Assembly (NCBI GenBank): GCA_019187085.1
Contig: JABARS010000013.1
Span: 62,001-126,000, forward strand
Origin: Pseudorhodoplanes sp.
Lineage (GTDB): Bacteria > Pseudomonadota > Alphaproteobacteria > Rhizobiales > Xanthobacteraceae
Direction: 5' to 3'
DNA: 64,000 nucleotides
Positions 57,033-64,000 of the stretch are shown in pieces. Positions within the stretch are counted from its first letter, which is position 1, and every line of letters begins with the position of its first letter. The position numbers and the translations under genes were made by a program. Below the pieces are notes generated by a model. It had not been told where the DNA came from and ran no database searches. It saw only the letters and a program-made list of their open reading frames with translations.

Positions 57033-57353
57033 TCATTTCTTCTTCTTGTACATCGCGAGCATGCGCTGGGTGACGAGGAAGCCGCCGAAGATGTTGATCG
57101 AGGCGAGCACGAGCGCGACGAAGCCGAGCGCGCGCGACCAGATCGGGCCGGATTCGTCGGCGACCAGCGACACCCCGACCGCGAGCAGCGCGCCGACCAC
57201 GATCACCGAGGAGATCGCGTTGGTCACCGACATCAGCGGGGTATGCAAAGCCGGCGTCACCGACCACACGACGTAATAGCCGACGAACACGGCAAGGACG
57301 AAGATCGAAAGCCGGAATACGAAGGGATCGACGGCGTTTGCGATATGGTCCAT
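57033..57353 (-). CDS. pntAB: NAD(P) transhydrogenase subunit alpha, membrane part
   Basis: 106 aa. Short membrane protein corresponding to the C-terminal helices of E. coli PntA, a split typical of alphaproteobacteria. Three or four helices, with [28 protein letters not shown] and the C-terminal [17 protein letters not shown]. It sits between pntAA and pntB. Confidence 0.95.
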   Translation of the reverse strand: MDHIANAVDPFVFRLSIFVLAVFVGYYVVWSVTPALHTPLMSVTNAISSVIVVGALLAVGVSLVADESGPIWSRALGFVALVLASINIFGGFLVTQRMLAMYKKKK

Positions 57354-57434
57354 GGCCAGCGTCCTCTGTCTGTCTTCACCTGCGGCCGTAATGCGCGTCG
57401 GGGCGCGGGCATGGCGGCATCAGGCGGCGCGGCA

Positions 57435-58568
57435 TCAGGCGGCGCTCTTGGGCTTGAAGATGGGATGGATGACGGCGCCATCGCGGGTCAGCGCGGTGCT
57501 CTTGACCAGCTCGTCGTCCCAGTTGAGCGCGAGCTTCTTTTCCTTGCGGTCGATCATGGTCTCGACGAAGGCGAGCAGGTTCTTGGCATAGAGCGCGGAC
57601 GCCGACGCCGCGAGCCGGCCCGCCACGTTCTCGTGGCCGACGATCTTCACGCCGTCGACCTCGACCACCGCGCCGGCCTTGGCGCCCTCGACATTACCGC
57701 CGCGCTCGACCGCCAGATCGACCAGCACCGAGCCCGGCCGCATCGACGCCACCATCTCCCTGCTCACGAGCCGCGGCGCCGGACGGCCGGGAATGAGCGC
57801 GGTGGTGATGACGATGTCCTGCTTCTTGATGTGCTCGGCGATCAGCGCGGCCTGCTTGGCCTGGTACTCTTTCGACATTTCCTTGGCGTAGCCGCCGGCG
57901 GTCTCCGCCTGCTTGAATTCCTCGTCCTCGACCGCGATGAATTTCGCGCCCAGGCTCTGCACCTGCTCCTTCACCGCCGGACGCACGTCGGTGGCGGTGA
58001 CGATGCCGCCGAGCCGGCGCGCGGTGGCGATCGCCTGCAGGCCGGCGACGCCGACACCCATGACGAACACCTTGGCCGCCGGCACCGTGCCGGCCGCCGT
58101 CATCATCATCGGCAGCGCGCGGCCATATTCGGCGGAGCCGTCGATGACGGCGCGATAGCCGGCGAGGTTGGCCTGGCTCGACAGCACGTCCATCGACTGC
58201 GCGCGCGTGATGCGCGGCATCAATTCCATGGCGAACGCGACGACGCCGGCGTCGGCCATCGCCTTCACCGCGGCCTCGTTGCCGTAAGGGTCCATGATCG
58301 CCAGAACGAGGGCGCCCTTGCGGTAGCCCTTCGCTTCGTCGGCGGAGGGACGGCGCACCTTGAGCACGATGTCGGCATCGGCCGCCACCTTGGCGCCGAC
58401 GGTTGCGCCGGCGGCGGCAAATTCGGCATCCGGGATTCCCGAGCGGACGCCCGCGCCCGCTTCGACGGCGACCGCCGCCCCGAGCGCGATGAGTTTCTTG
58501 ACCGTTTCGGGGGTTGCGGCGACGCGGGGCTCGGCGGGGTCGGATTCGGCGGCGACTGCGATTTTCAT
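57435..58568 (-). CDS. pntAA: NAD(P) transhydrogenase subunit alpha, NAD-binding part
   Basis: 377 aa. NAD-binding domain I of the transhydrogenase, related to alanine dehydrogenase. MKIAVAAESDPAEPRVAATPETVKKL, VFVMGVGVAGLQAIATARRLGGIVTATDVR and RPAPRLVSREMVASMRPGSVLVDLAVERGGN mark the family. First pnt gene, 33 bp from the oxidase-subunit gene upstream. Confidence 0.96.
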   Translation of the reverse strand: MKIAVAAESDPAEPRVAATPETVKKLIALGAAVAVEAGAGVRSGIPDAEFAAAGATVGAKVAADADIVLKVRRPSADEAKGYRKGALVLAIMDPYGNEAAVKAMADAGVVAFAMELMPRITRAQSMDVLSSQANLAGYRAVIDGSAEYGRALPMMMTAAGTVPAAKVFVMGVGVAGLQAIATARRLGGIVTATDVRPAVKEQVQSLGAKFIAVEDEEFKQAETAGGYAKEMSKEYQAKQAALIAEHIKKQDIVITTALIPGRPAPRLVSREMVASMRPGSVLVDLAVERGGNVEGAKAGAVVEVDGVKIVGHENVAGRLAASASALYAKNLLAFVETMIDRKEKKLALNWDDELVKSTALTRDGAVIHPIFKPKSAA

Positions 58569-58601
58569 TGGGGGCCTCAGCGCCGATGTCCGGACGTCAG
58601 G

Positions 58602-58754
58602 TCAAACGAGGAAATAAGCCATCAGCACGAGAACGGCGGCCGTGATGATGACGCCCCATTTCGCGAGCTGCAGGAAAAGGTGATAGGTGTGCTCGTGTTC
58701 CTGATAATCGTTGCCGTCAGCAGTGCTGTACTGGATTTCGCCGTGGTCGGCCAT
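58602..58754 (-). CDS. aa3-type cytochrome c oxidase subunit IV
   Basis: 50-residue single-helix protein. MADHGEIQYSTADGNDYQEHEHTYHLFLQLAKWG leads to one membrane segment, as in the bacterial aa3 oxidase subunit IV family. The family is often found just upstream of pntAA in this order, away from the main cox genes. ATG at 58754. Confidence 0.88.
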   Translation of the reverse strand: MADHGEIQYSTADGNDYQEHEHTYHLFLQLAKWGVIITAAVLVLMAYFLV

Positions 58755-58870
58755 CGTCGTGCCCCCAGAAACGCGATCTTCGTGGCCAAACGGGTTAGCG
58801 CAACCGGGCCGCGCTTGCAACGGCTCAGCGTATCGCCAATTCGACGCAGACGGTCGCCGTCAACAGAAGG

Positions 58871-60232
58871 CTAATGCGGCGCCGGCAGGCCGGCTCCGGC
58901 GAGCGCCGCCGACTGGCGTGCCGCGACGCCGGCGATGGAGAAGTCCCCGAGCATGTCCTGGAAGAGGCGGCACCAGTTCAATTCCGCCCTCAGGTGCAGG
59001 AAGACCCCGCCAAGCCCGATCGCGGCGCGGTCCATGAAGACGAATTCGCGCGGCACCATGACCGGTCCCCTGGCCTTCAACTCCTGATGGACGCGGAAGG
59101 CTTCCCGGCGCCCGTATTCGGAGGGCTTCACCCCGTCGGCGATCGAGCGCACCCGGTCGTCCAGCAGCGGCCCGTAGATGAAGCGGGCCCAGATATTGAG
59201 GGCGTCGATCAGCTCGCGGGTCAGATTGCGGAAGCCCCAGGTCTCGTAGGCATGCACGACGCGCTCGTCGTCGCCGGTCAGAAGGCCCCGGTAGAGATCG
59301 ACCACGCCGCCGACAAAGGTCGGCGGGAAGATGCGGATGCAGCCATAGTCGAGAAGATTGATGCCGTCCGGCGCGCCGTCCCGCGCGAACACCGTGTAGT
59401 TGCCCAGATGCGGATCGCCATGGATCACGCCGTAATGGCTGAACGGCAGCCACCAGGCGGTGAACATGGCGGTCGCCAGCCGATTGCGCACCGCGAGCGG
59501 CGCCTCCCTGTGTTCGAGCATGCGCGTGCCGTCGAGCCAGTCGAGCGTCAAAAGCCGCCCGGTCGACAGATCCGGCCAGACCCGCGGCACGCGCACGAGG
59601 TCGAGCCCACCGAGGATTTCGCGATAGAGCGCGACGTGCCGCGCCTCGCGCCGGTAATCCAGCTCCTCGCGGATGCGCTCGCTGATCTCCTTGGCGATCT
59701 CGGTCGCGTCGATCGCCGGCTCCATGCGCCGGTGCATGGCGAACAGCATCTGGAGCTGGTTGAGGTCGGCCTCCACGGCCGACTGCATGTCGGGATATTG
59801 CAGCTTGCAGGCGAGCGCATGGCCGTCGAGCGAGACCGCGCGGTGCACCTGGCCGAGCGAGGCGGCGGCGGTCGGCTGGTGCTCGAAGCTCGCAAATCTC
59901 GCCTGCCAGTCGGGCCCGAGCTCGGCGATCATGCGCCGCTTGACGAAGGCCCAGCCCATGGGCGGCGCCTCGCTCTGCAGCTTGGCGAGTTCGGCGGTGT
60001 ATTCGGCCGGGATCGCCTCGGGGATGGTGGCGAGAAGCTGCGCCACCTTCATGATCGGTCCCTTGAGGCCGCCGAGCGCCGCGCCGAGGGCGGCTGCATT
60101 CTCGCCGCGATCGAGCCCCATGCCGAAAAAGCGCGCGGCGGCGAGCCGCGCGGCAACCGCGCCGACATTGGTGCCCACCCGCGCATAGCGCGCCGCGCGG
60201 GCGGAGAAGCGGTTGCGTTCGCTGTCGGTCAT
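58871..60232 (-). CDS. AarF/ABC1/UbiB-family kinase
   Basis: 453 aa. Atypical kinase-like ATPase of the UbiB/ADCK group, linked to ubiquinone synthesis. The KxGQ helix appears as KVAQLLATIPEAIPAEYTAELAKLQ, the Ala-rich loop as PTAAASLGQVHRAV, and the catalytic region as HGDPHLGNYTV and LLDYGCIRIF (DYG for DFG). The KVAQ variant (Gly to Ala) is found in part of the family. No ubi genes are adjacent. Single gene. Confidence 0.9.
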   Translation of the reverse strand: MTDSERNRFSARAARYARVGTNVGAVAARLAAARFFGMGLDRGENAAALGAALGGLKGPIMKVAQLLATIPEAIPAEYTAELAKLQSEAPPMGWAFVKRRMIAELGPDWQARFASFEHQPTAAASLGQVHRAVSLDGHALACKLQYPDMQSAVEADLNQLQMLFAMHRRMEPAIDATEIAKEISERIREELDYRREARHVALYREILGGLDLVRVPRVWPDLSTGRLLTLDWLDGTRMLEHREAPLAVRNRLATAMFTAWWLPFSHYGVIHGDPHLGNYTVFARDGAPDGINLLDYGCIRIFPPTFVGGVVDLYRGLLTGDDERVVHAYETWGFRNLTRELIDALNIWARFIYGPLLDDRVRSIADGVKPSEYGRREAFRVHQELKARGPVMVPREFVFMDRAAIGLGGVFLHLRAELNWCRLFQDMLGDFSIAGVAARQSAALAGAGLPAPH

Positions 60233-60398
60233 GAATCCTTGTCGCTGTCAGGCTTACAGATAGTCCGGCCGGTCCCGCAGGCAATAGTGAAGGCGCGCCG
60301 GTGCGGCAATCCGGGCCGCGCGCCGCCGCCGATGCATTTTGCCGGAACTCCTATTCCCGCGCGCGATCACGGCAGGCGGCTTGCACGCGGCCTCGCCA

Positions 60399-61319
60399 TC
60401 AATGCGTCGGCGACAATGCGCCGCCGCGTCCGAGCGCGGCATCGATTTGCGCACAGGCCGCGCGCACCTCGGCCGCCGTCGCCGGCTCCCCGCCGGCCGC
60501 GCGCACGAGCCGCGCCGCTTCCTCGACCAGTCCGCGATTGGTCTCCTCGACGCCCCACGGCCGGTCTTCGAGACCGATGCGGATGTGGCCGCCGCGCGCG
60601 ACCGCGGGCGCGATCAGCGGGCGGATATCGACGCCGAGCCCCGCCACCATCCAGGGCGCGCCGGGATCGGATTCGGCGAGAAGCTGCAGGTGCGCATCGA
60701 GATAGGCCGGGCGCGGCGGAAACCCGAAACAGAATTCGTCGGCGAACATGAAGCGATAGACCGGCGTCGGAACGCGCGGCATCGCCCTCGCCGCGGCGGC
60801 GCCGAGCCGCAGGCAGCCGGCCTCGTAGACCGCATAGCTCGGCCGCACGCCATATTGCGCGCCGATGCGCATGCCCTCGAGGAAATGGTCGTCGGGATTG
60901 TAATAGGTGTAGCCCGCCTGCCCGCGCGCCACCTCGTCGAAGCGCGTGAACACCGCCGAGCCTGGATCGATGACGCCCCATTCCGCGAGGCCGTTGCGCG
61001 CAAGCCTGTCCAGATGCGCGTAGCGCTCCTTCGCCGGGCGCAGTTCGCCGGCATACCCGGAGCCGGTGATCGGCAGCGTCGGATAGACGATGGCGTCAAC
61101 CCTGGCGCGGATGCCCTCGATCAGCGGCGCGTAGAGGTCGTAATCGTCCTTCTGGCGTCCGGTCGTCTCGTCATAGGCATGCAGATGGATGATGGCCGCG
61201 CCGGCCCTGGCGGCTGCGATGCCGTCGGCGATGATCTCCGCGCGCGCGACCGGGATCGCCGGCTGGCGCTCGCGCGTCCAGGCGCCGTTGAGCGCGCATT
61301 CGATCCAGATTTTCTTCAT
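60399..61319 (-). CDS. BKACE-family beta-keto acid cleavage enzyme (DUF849)
   Basis: 306 aa. TIM-barrel enzyme condensing a beta-keto acid with acetyl-CoA; characterised example Kce cleaves 3-keto-5-aminohexanoate in lysine fermentation. Metal and substrate motifs: IECALNGAW near the start, GAAIIHLHAYDETTGRQ (HxH), and late HIRIGLEDRPWG. Substrate here is unknown. Its ATG overlaps the stop of the upstream Doc toxin gene by four bases (ATGA), so it is translationally coupled to a toxin-antitoxin pair. An upstream ATG in the same frame lies inside doc and is unlikely. Confidence 0.88.
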   Translation of the reverse strand: MKKIWIECALNGAWTRERQPAIPVARAEIIADGIAAARAGAAIIHLHAYDETTGRQKDDYDLYAPLIEGIRARVDAIVYPTLPITGSGYAGELRPAKERYAHLDRLARNGLAEWGVIDPGSAVFTRFDEVARGQAGYTYYNPDDHFLEGMRIGAQYGVRPSYAVYEAGCLRLGAAAARAMPRVPTPVYRFMFADEFCFGFPPRPAYLDAHLQLLAESDPGAPWMVAGLGVDIRPLIAPAVARGGHIRIGLEDRPWGVEETNRGLVEEAARLVRAAGGEPATAAEVRAACAQIDAALGRGGALSPTH

Positions 61320-61729
61320 TTCTCCGGCCGTCTCTTTCGCGCGGGCAGGTTGTCGCCGATCCACCGGGCAAAGCTCTCCTCACTCACCTCCCCGGCCGCC
61401 AACGCGATCATCATCTTGGTTGCGATCGCCGGATCAGGCGCGAACCGCACGCCGTTCTTGCGCAGGAAGACCATCATCGCCATGAATGCGATGCGCTTGT
61501 TGCCGTCCACGAAAGCGTGATTTCTCGCGAGCCCAAAAGCATATGCAGCCGCGAGCTCATGCAGACCTGCGTGCTCATATTGCCACTTGTTGCGTGGGCG
61601 CTCGAACGCGGATGCCAGCATCCCTTCGTCCCGCAATCCTGCAGCACCGCCGAAACGGCGCAACTGAATGCTGTGGATGGCGATAGCCTGCTCGTAGGTG
61701 ATCCACGCCGGCTCTTTCGGCTCGGCCAT
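61316..61729 (-). CDS. doc: Doc-type Fic-domain toxin
   Basis: 137 aa. Death-on-curing toxin; in phage P1 Doc phosphorylates EF-Tu. The Fic/Doc motif HAFVDGNKRIAF (HxFxDGNKR) is at about residues 70-81, with the upstream substrate helix IHSIQLRRFGGAAGLRDEGMLASAF. The toxin follows its antitoxin by 11 bp. Intact and presumably active. Confidence 0.95.
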   Translation of the reverse strand: MAEPKEPAWITYEQAIAIHSIQLRRFGGAAGLRDEGMLASAFERPRNKWQYEHAGLHELAAAYAFGLARNHAFVDGNKRIAFMAMMVFLRKNGVRFAPDPAIATKMMIALAAGEVSEESFARWIGDNLPARKRRPEK

Positions 61730-61740
61730 ATCTCACCCGA

Positions 61741-61965
61741 TCACTTCGCCAGCGTTGCCAGCGTGTCGCGATACTCTTCCATGATCTCGTCGGCGACTTC
61801 CATCGTCCGCTCGAAATCGGGATCGTAAGGCAGGGCCTGAAATCCGCCGCCGGCAAGTTCCGTAATATGCAGCGACTGGCCGCGCTTGAGGTCGAGCCGC
61901 TGCATCAGTTCGCGCGGCAGAATGAGCCCGTCGGAATTGCCGATTTTCTTGATCTCGATCTTCAT
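61741..61965 (-). CDS. AbrB/MazE-fold antitoxin for Doc
   Basis: 74 aa. N-terminal swapped-hairpin AbrB domain (MKIEIKKIGNSDGLILPREL) binds DNA, and an acidic C-terminal tail (DPDFERTMEVADEIMEEYRD) would neutralise the toxin. This differs from the Phd antitoxin of P1, but AbrB-Doc pairings are known. GTGAGG 7 bp upstream is the ribosome site. The promoter holds two operators. Confidence 0.92.
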   Translation of the reverse strand: MKIEIKKIGNSDGLILPRELMQRLDLKRGQSLHITELAGGGFQALPYDPDFERTMEVADEIMEEYRDTLATLAK

Positions 61966-61983
61966 GGCCGAACCTCACGCTCC

Positions 61984-62024
61984 GTTATACAAACTGTATA
62001 ACACAGTTATACGGTCCGTACAAC
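61984..62024 (-). promoter_or_regulatory. Doc operon promoter with two operators
   Basis: On the minus strand TTGTAC (62023-62018), 17 bp and TATACA (62000-61995). Two palindromes overlap it: GTTATAC-N5-GTATAAC at 61984-62002 (perfect) and GTTATAC-N5-GTACAAC at 62006-62024 (one mismatch). Their centres are 22 bp apart, two helical turns, so two repressor dimers would sit on the same face. Confidence 0.72.
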
Positions 62025-62030
62025 GCCGGC

Positions 62031-63923
62031 TCAGGTCCGGTCCAGCGCCTCGAGCTGGTCGATCATGCGTCCGATCAGCGACAGCCCGGTCTGCCAGAAA
62101 TCCGGATCGCGCGCGTCGAGCCCGAACGGCCGCAGCAGTTCGGAATGATGCCTGGTGCCGCCGGCGGCGAGCATTGCGAGATAGCGGTCGGCAAAGCCGC
62201 GCTCGGCATGCTCGTAGACCGCATAGAGCGAATTCACCAGGCAATCGCCGAAGGCATAGGCATAGACATAGAACGGCGAATGGATGAAGTGCGGGATATA
62301 GGCCCAGAACACTTCGTAGCCGGGCTTGAGCTCGATCGCGGGGCCGAGGCTTTCGGCCTGCACCTCGAGCCAGATCTGGCCGAGCCGCGCGGCGGTGAGC
62401 TCGCCGGTCTTGCGCTCGGTATGGACCTTGCGCTCGAACGTATAGAAGGCGATCTGGCGCACCACCGTGTTGATCATGTCCTCGACCTTGGCGGCGAGCA
62501 TGGCCTTGCGCTGCTTGCAGTCGGTGGTGGCGGCGAGCAGGCGCTGGAAGGTGAGCATCTCGCCGAACACGCTCGCGGTCTCCGCCAGCGTCAGCGGCGT
62601 CGGCGCCATGAGCGGACCGTTCGGCGCCGCCAGCACCTGATGCACGCCGTGGCCGAGCTCGTGCGCGAGCGTCATCACGTCGCGCGGCTTGCCCTGGTAA
62701 TTGAGCAGCACGTAAGGATGCGCCGACGGCACGGTCGGATGCGCGAACGCGCCCGGAGACTTGCCCGGCCGCACCGGCGCATCGATCCAGCGCTCGTCGA
62801 AAAAGCGCCGGGCGATGTCGGCCATGCGCGGGGAAAACGCGCCATAGGCCGAGAGCACGGTGTCGCGCGCCTCGGTCCAGCGAAACGTCCTCATCTCCAC
62901 CTGCGGCAGCGGCGCATTGCGGTCCCAGGAGGCAAGTGCCTTCTTGCCGAACCATTTCGCCTTCAGCGCGTAATAGCGATGCGACAGACGCGGATAGGAG
63001 GCGCGCACCGCCGACACCAGCGCCTCGACCACCTCGCGCTCGACGCGGTTGGACAGATGCCGCTCGTCGGCGACATCGGCAAAGCCGCGCCAGCGGTCGG
63101 AGATTTCCTTGTCCTTGGCGAGCGTGTTGGTGACGAGCGTGAACAGCCGCAGGTTCTCGGCGAAGGTCTTCGACAGCGCCTGCGCGGCCGCCTTGCGCAC
63201 CTTTCCGGAACGGTCCTGCAGCAGATTGAGGGTGGGCTCGATCGCCAGCGTCCTGCCCTGCACCTCGAAACGCAGCGCGGCGATGGTCTCGTCGAACAGC
63301 CGGTTCCAGGCGGCGTAGCCGCTCACCGACTTCTCGTGGAAAAGCTGTTCGATGCGGTCCTCGAGCTGATAGGGCTTTTCCTTGCGCACGTCCTCGACCC
63401 AGGGCCGGTAATAGGCCAGCACCGGATCGGCCATCGCCTTGTCGATCAGCGCATCGTCGATGCGGTTGAGCTCCAGCGTGAAGAACAAAAGGTGCAGCGA
63501 GATCGCGGTGATGCGCTCCTGCACGTCGCCGTAGAACTTGGCGTGGCGCGGATCGCTCGTGTTGCCGGCATAGACCAGCGAAGCATAGGAAATCACCCTG
63601 CCGAGCAGATCCTGCACCGCCTCGTAGCGGCGGATCGCCTCGGCGAGCGCGGGCCAGCCCGCGGGCGTCGCGGCATGCTCGGCGAGCCGGCCCTTGTAGT
63701 CCTTCTCGAACCCCAGGCACTCCGCCTCGCCGCGGTCGAGGTCGCGCCCGATCTCGGGGGCGTCGATGGAGGCATACAGATCGGCGAGATTCCATTCCGG
63801 CAACGCCCCGAGATCGGCGGCACGCCTAGCGGGCGTCGCGGATTTTGCGGACTTAACGGGCTTGCCGGATTTCGGCCGGGTGGAGGGTTTCCTGCGGGTC
63901 GCGGCCGTCGCTGTTCGGGGCAT
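62031..63923 (-). CDS. pepF: M3-family oligoendopeptidase (PepF type)
   Basis: 630 aa. Zinc metallopeptidase degrading short peptides in the cytosol. Active site HELGHGVHQVL (HExxH) with the distal Glu in LAETASVFGEMLTFQ. Helical N-half includes GRVISYASLVYAGNTSDP. The ATG at 63923 begins a Lys/Arg/Thr-rich tail before ADLGALPEWNLADLY; an in-frame ATG at 63998, almost at the window edge, cannot be excluded. Divergent promoters are not resolved. 7 bp from the Doc operators. Confidence 0.93.
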   Translation of the reverse strand: MPRTATAATRRKPSTRPKSGKPVKSAKSATPARRAADLGALPEWNLADLYASIDAPEIGRDLDRGEAECLGFEKDYKGRLAEHAATPAGWPALAEAIRRYEAVQDLLGRVISYASLVYAGNTSDPRHAKFYGDVQERITAISLHLLFFTLELNRIDDALIDKAMADPVLAYYRPWVEDVRKEKPYQLEDRIEQLFHEKSVSGYAAWNRLFDETIAALRFEVQGRTLAIEPTLNLLQDRSGKVRKAAAQALSKTFAENLRLFTLVTNTLAKDKEISDRWRGFADVADERHLSNRVEREVVEALVSAVRASYPRLSHRYYALKAKWFGKKALASWDRNAPLPQVEMRTFRWTEARDTVLSAYGAFSPRMADIARRFFDERWIDAPVRPGKSPGAFAHPTVPSAHPYVLLNYQGKPRDVMTLAHELGHGVHQVLAAPNGPLMAPTPLTLAETASVFGEMLTFQRLLAATTDCKQRKAMLAAKVEDMINTVVRQIAFYTFERKVHTERKTGELTAARLGQIWLEVQAESLGPAIELKPGYEVFWAYIPHFIHSPFYVYAYAFGDCLVNSLYAVYEHAERGFADRYLAMLAAGGTRHHSELLRPFGLDARDPDFWQTGLSLIGRMIDQLEALDRT

Positions 63924-64000
63924 GTGCTGTTCGTCGGGCAAATCGGTTGCGGGCTTTCCGATACTAATGCCGGATTCAGTGTGGCGAGGGAATGGCAATC

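Overview
The window reads as ordinary chromosomal DNA from a high-GC alphaproteobacterium of the order Hyphomicrobiales (Rhizobiales), probably near Bradyrhizobium, Xanthobacter or Pseudolabrys. This is inferred from gene content and order: rcdA (DUF1465), the cell-cycle regulator DUF1013/TrcR, DUF1192 and DUF4164; 6S RNA between zapA and the 5-formyl-THF cyclo-ligase gene; split pntAA/pntAB/pntB beside an aa3-oxidase subunit IV; and the palindromic intergenic repeats common in this group. No rRNA, tRNA, CRISPR array, prophage or intact insertion sequence is visible. About 73 protein genes were recognised, densely packed on both strands.

Layout. 1-8.5 kb: truncated cytidine deaminase, ruvA, ruvC, DMT and TauE/SafE permeases, a frameshifted benE, yebC, a DUF4189 protein, a metallo-beta-lactamase-fold enzyme, a YmdB-type phosphodiesterase and 5-formyl-THF cyclo-ligase. 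8.5-9.5 kb: 6S RNA, zapA and a DUF4164 coiled-coil gene. 9.7-17.8 kb: a central-carbon run (tkt, a Kdo/WaaP-like kinase gene, gap, pgk, class I fbaB, a ThiE-like gene, a Sel1-repeat gene). 17.9-24 kb: efp, suhB, a MotA/ExbB plus OmpA-like pair, a GNAT gene and an ABC exporter. 24-26.7 kb: rpmE, rcdA, a candidate small RNA with an upstream CtrA-like box, DUF1192 and a quinone oxidoreductase. 26.9-37.4 kb: a membrane EAL protein, YqgE, a DsbD-alpha-like protein, two tandem peroxiredoxins, rnhA-thrB-ispH, trcR, an L,D-transpeptidase and a GNAT gene. 37.4-38.2 kb is a gene-free stretch rich in inverted repeats. 38.2-43.8 kb: HigBA, propionyl-CoA synthetase, a TauE permease and an acyl-CoA ligase. 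43.9-48.4 kb: a PepSY/two-component/cytochrome b561 module and two small exported proteins. 48.4-64 kb: DUF465 genes, a membrane cNMP-fold protein, purEK, rpsU, a hydrolase, MgtC, an MFS permease, a DUF3606 protein, transhydrogenase genes, an ABC1 kinase, a BKACE-family enzyme fused translationally to an AbrB/Doc toxin-antitoxin pair, and an M3 oligopeptidase.

The most informative regulatory architecture is outside the genes. Two copies of CTGACA-N5-CTGACA sit in the divergent region of the PepSY/two-component module, as expected for an OmpR-family response regulator. Two GTTATAC-type operators 22 bp apart overlap the AbrB/Doc promoter. A 12-bp palindrome lies in the spacer of a HigBA promoter that may make a leaderless mRNA. 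A TTAA-N7-TTAA box precedes a terminator-ended RNA candidate next to rcdA, whose product controls CtrA stability. None of these proves a new system; they are the best leads here.
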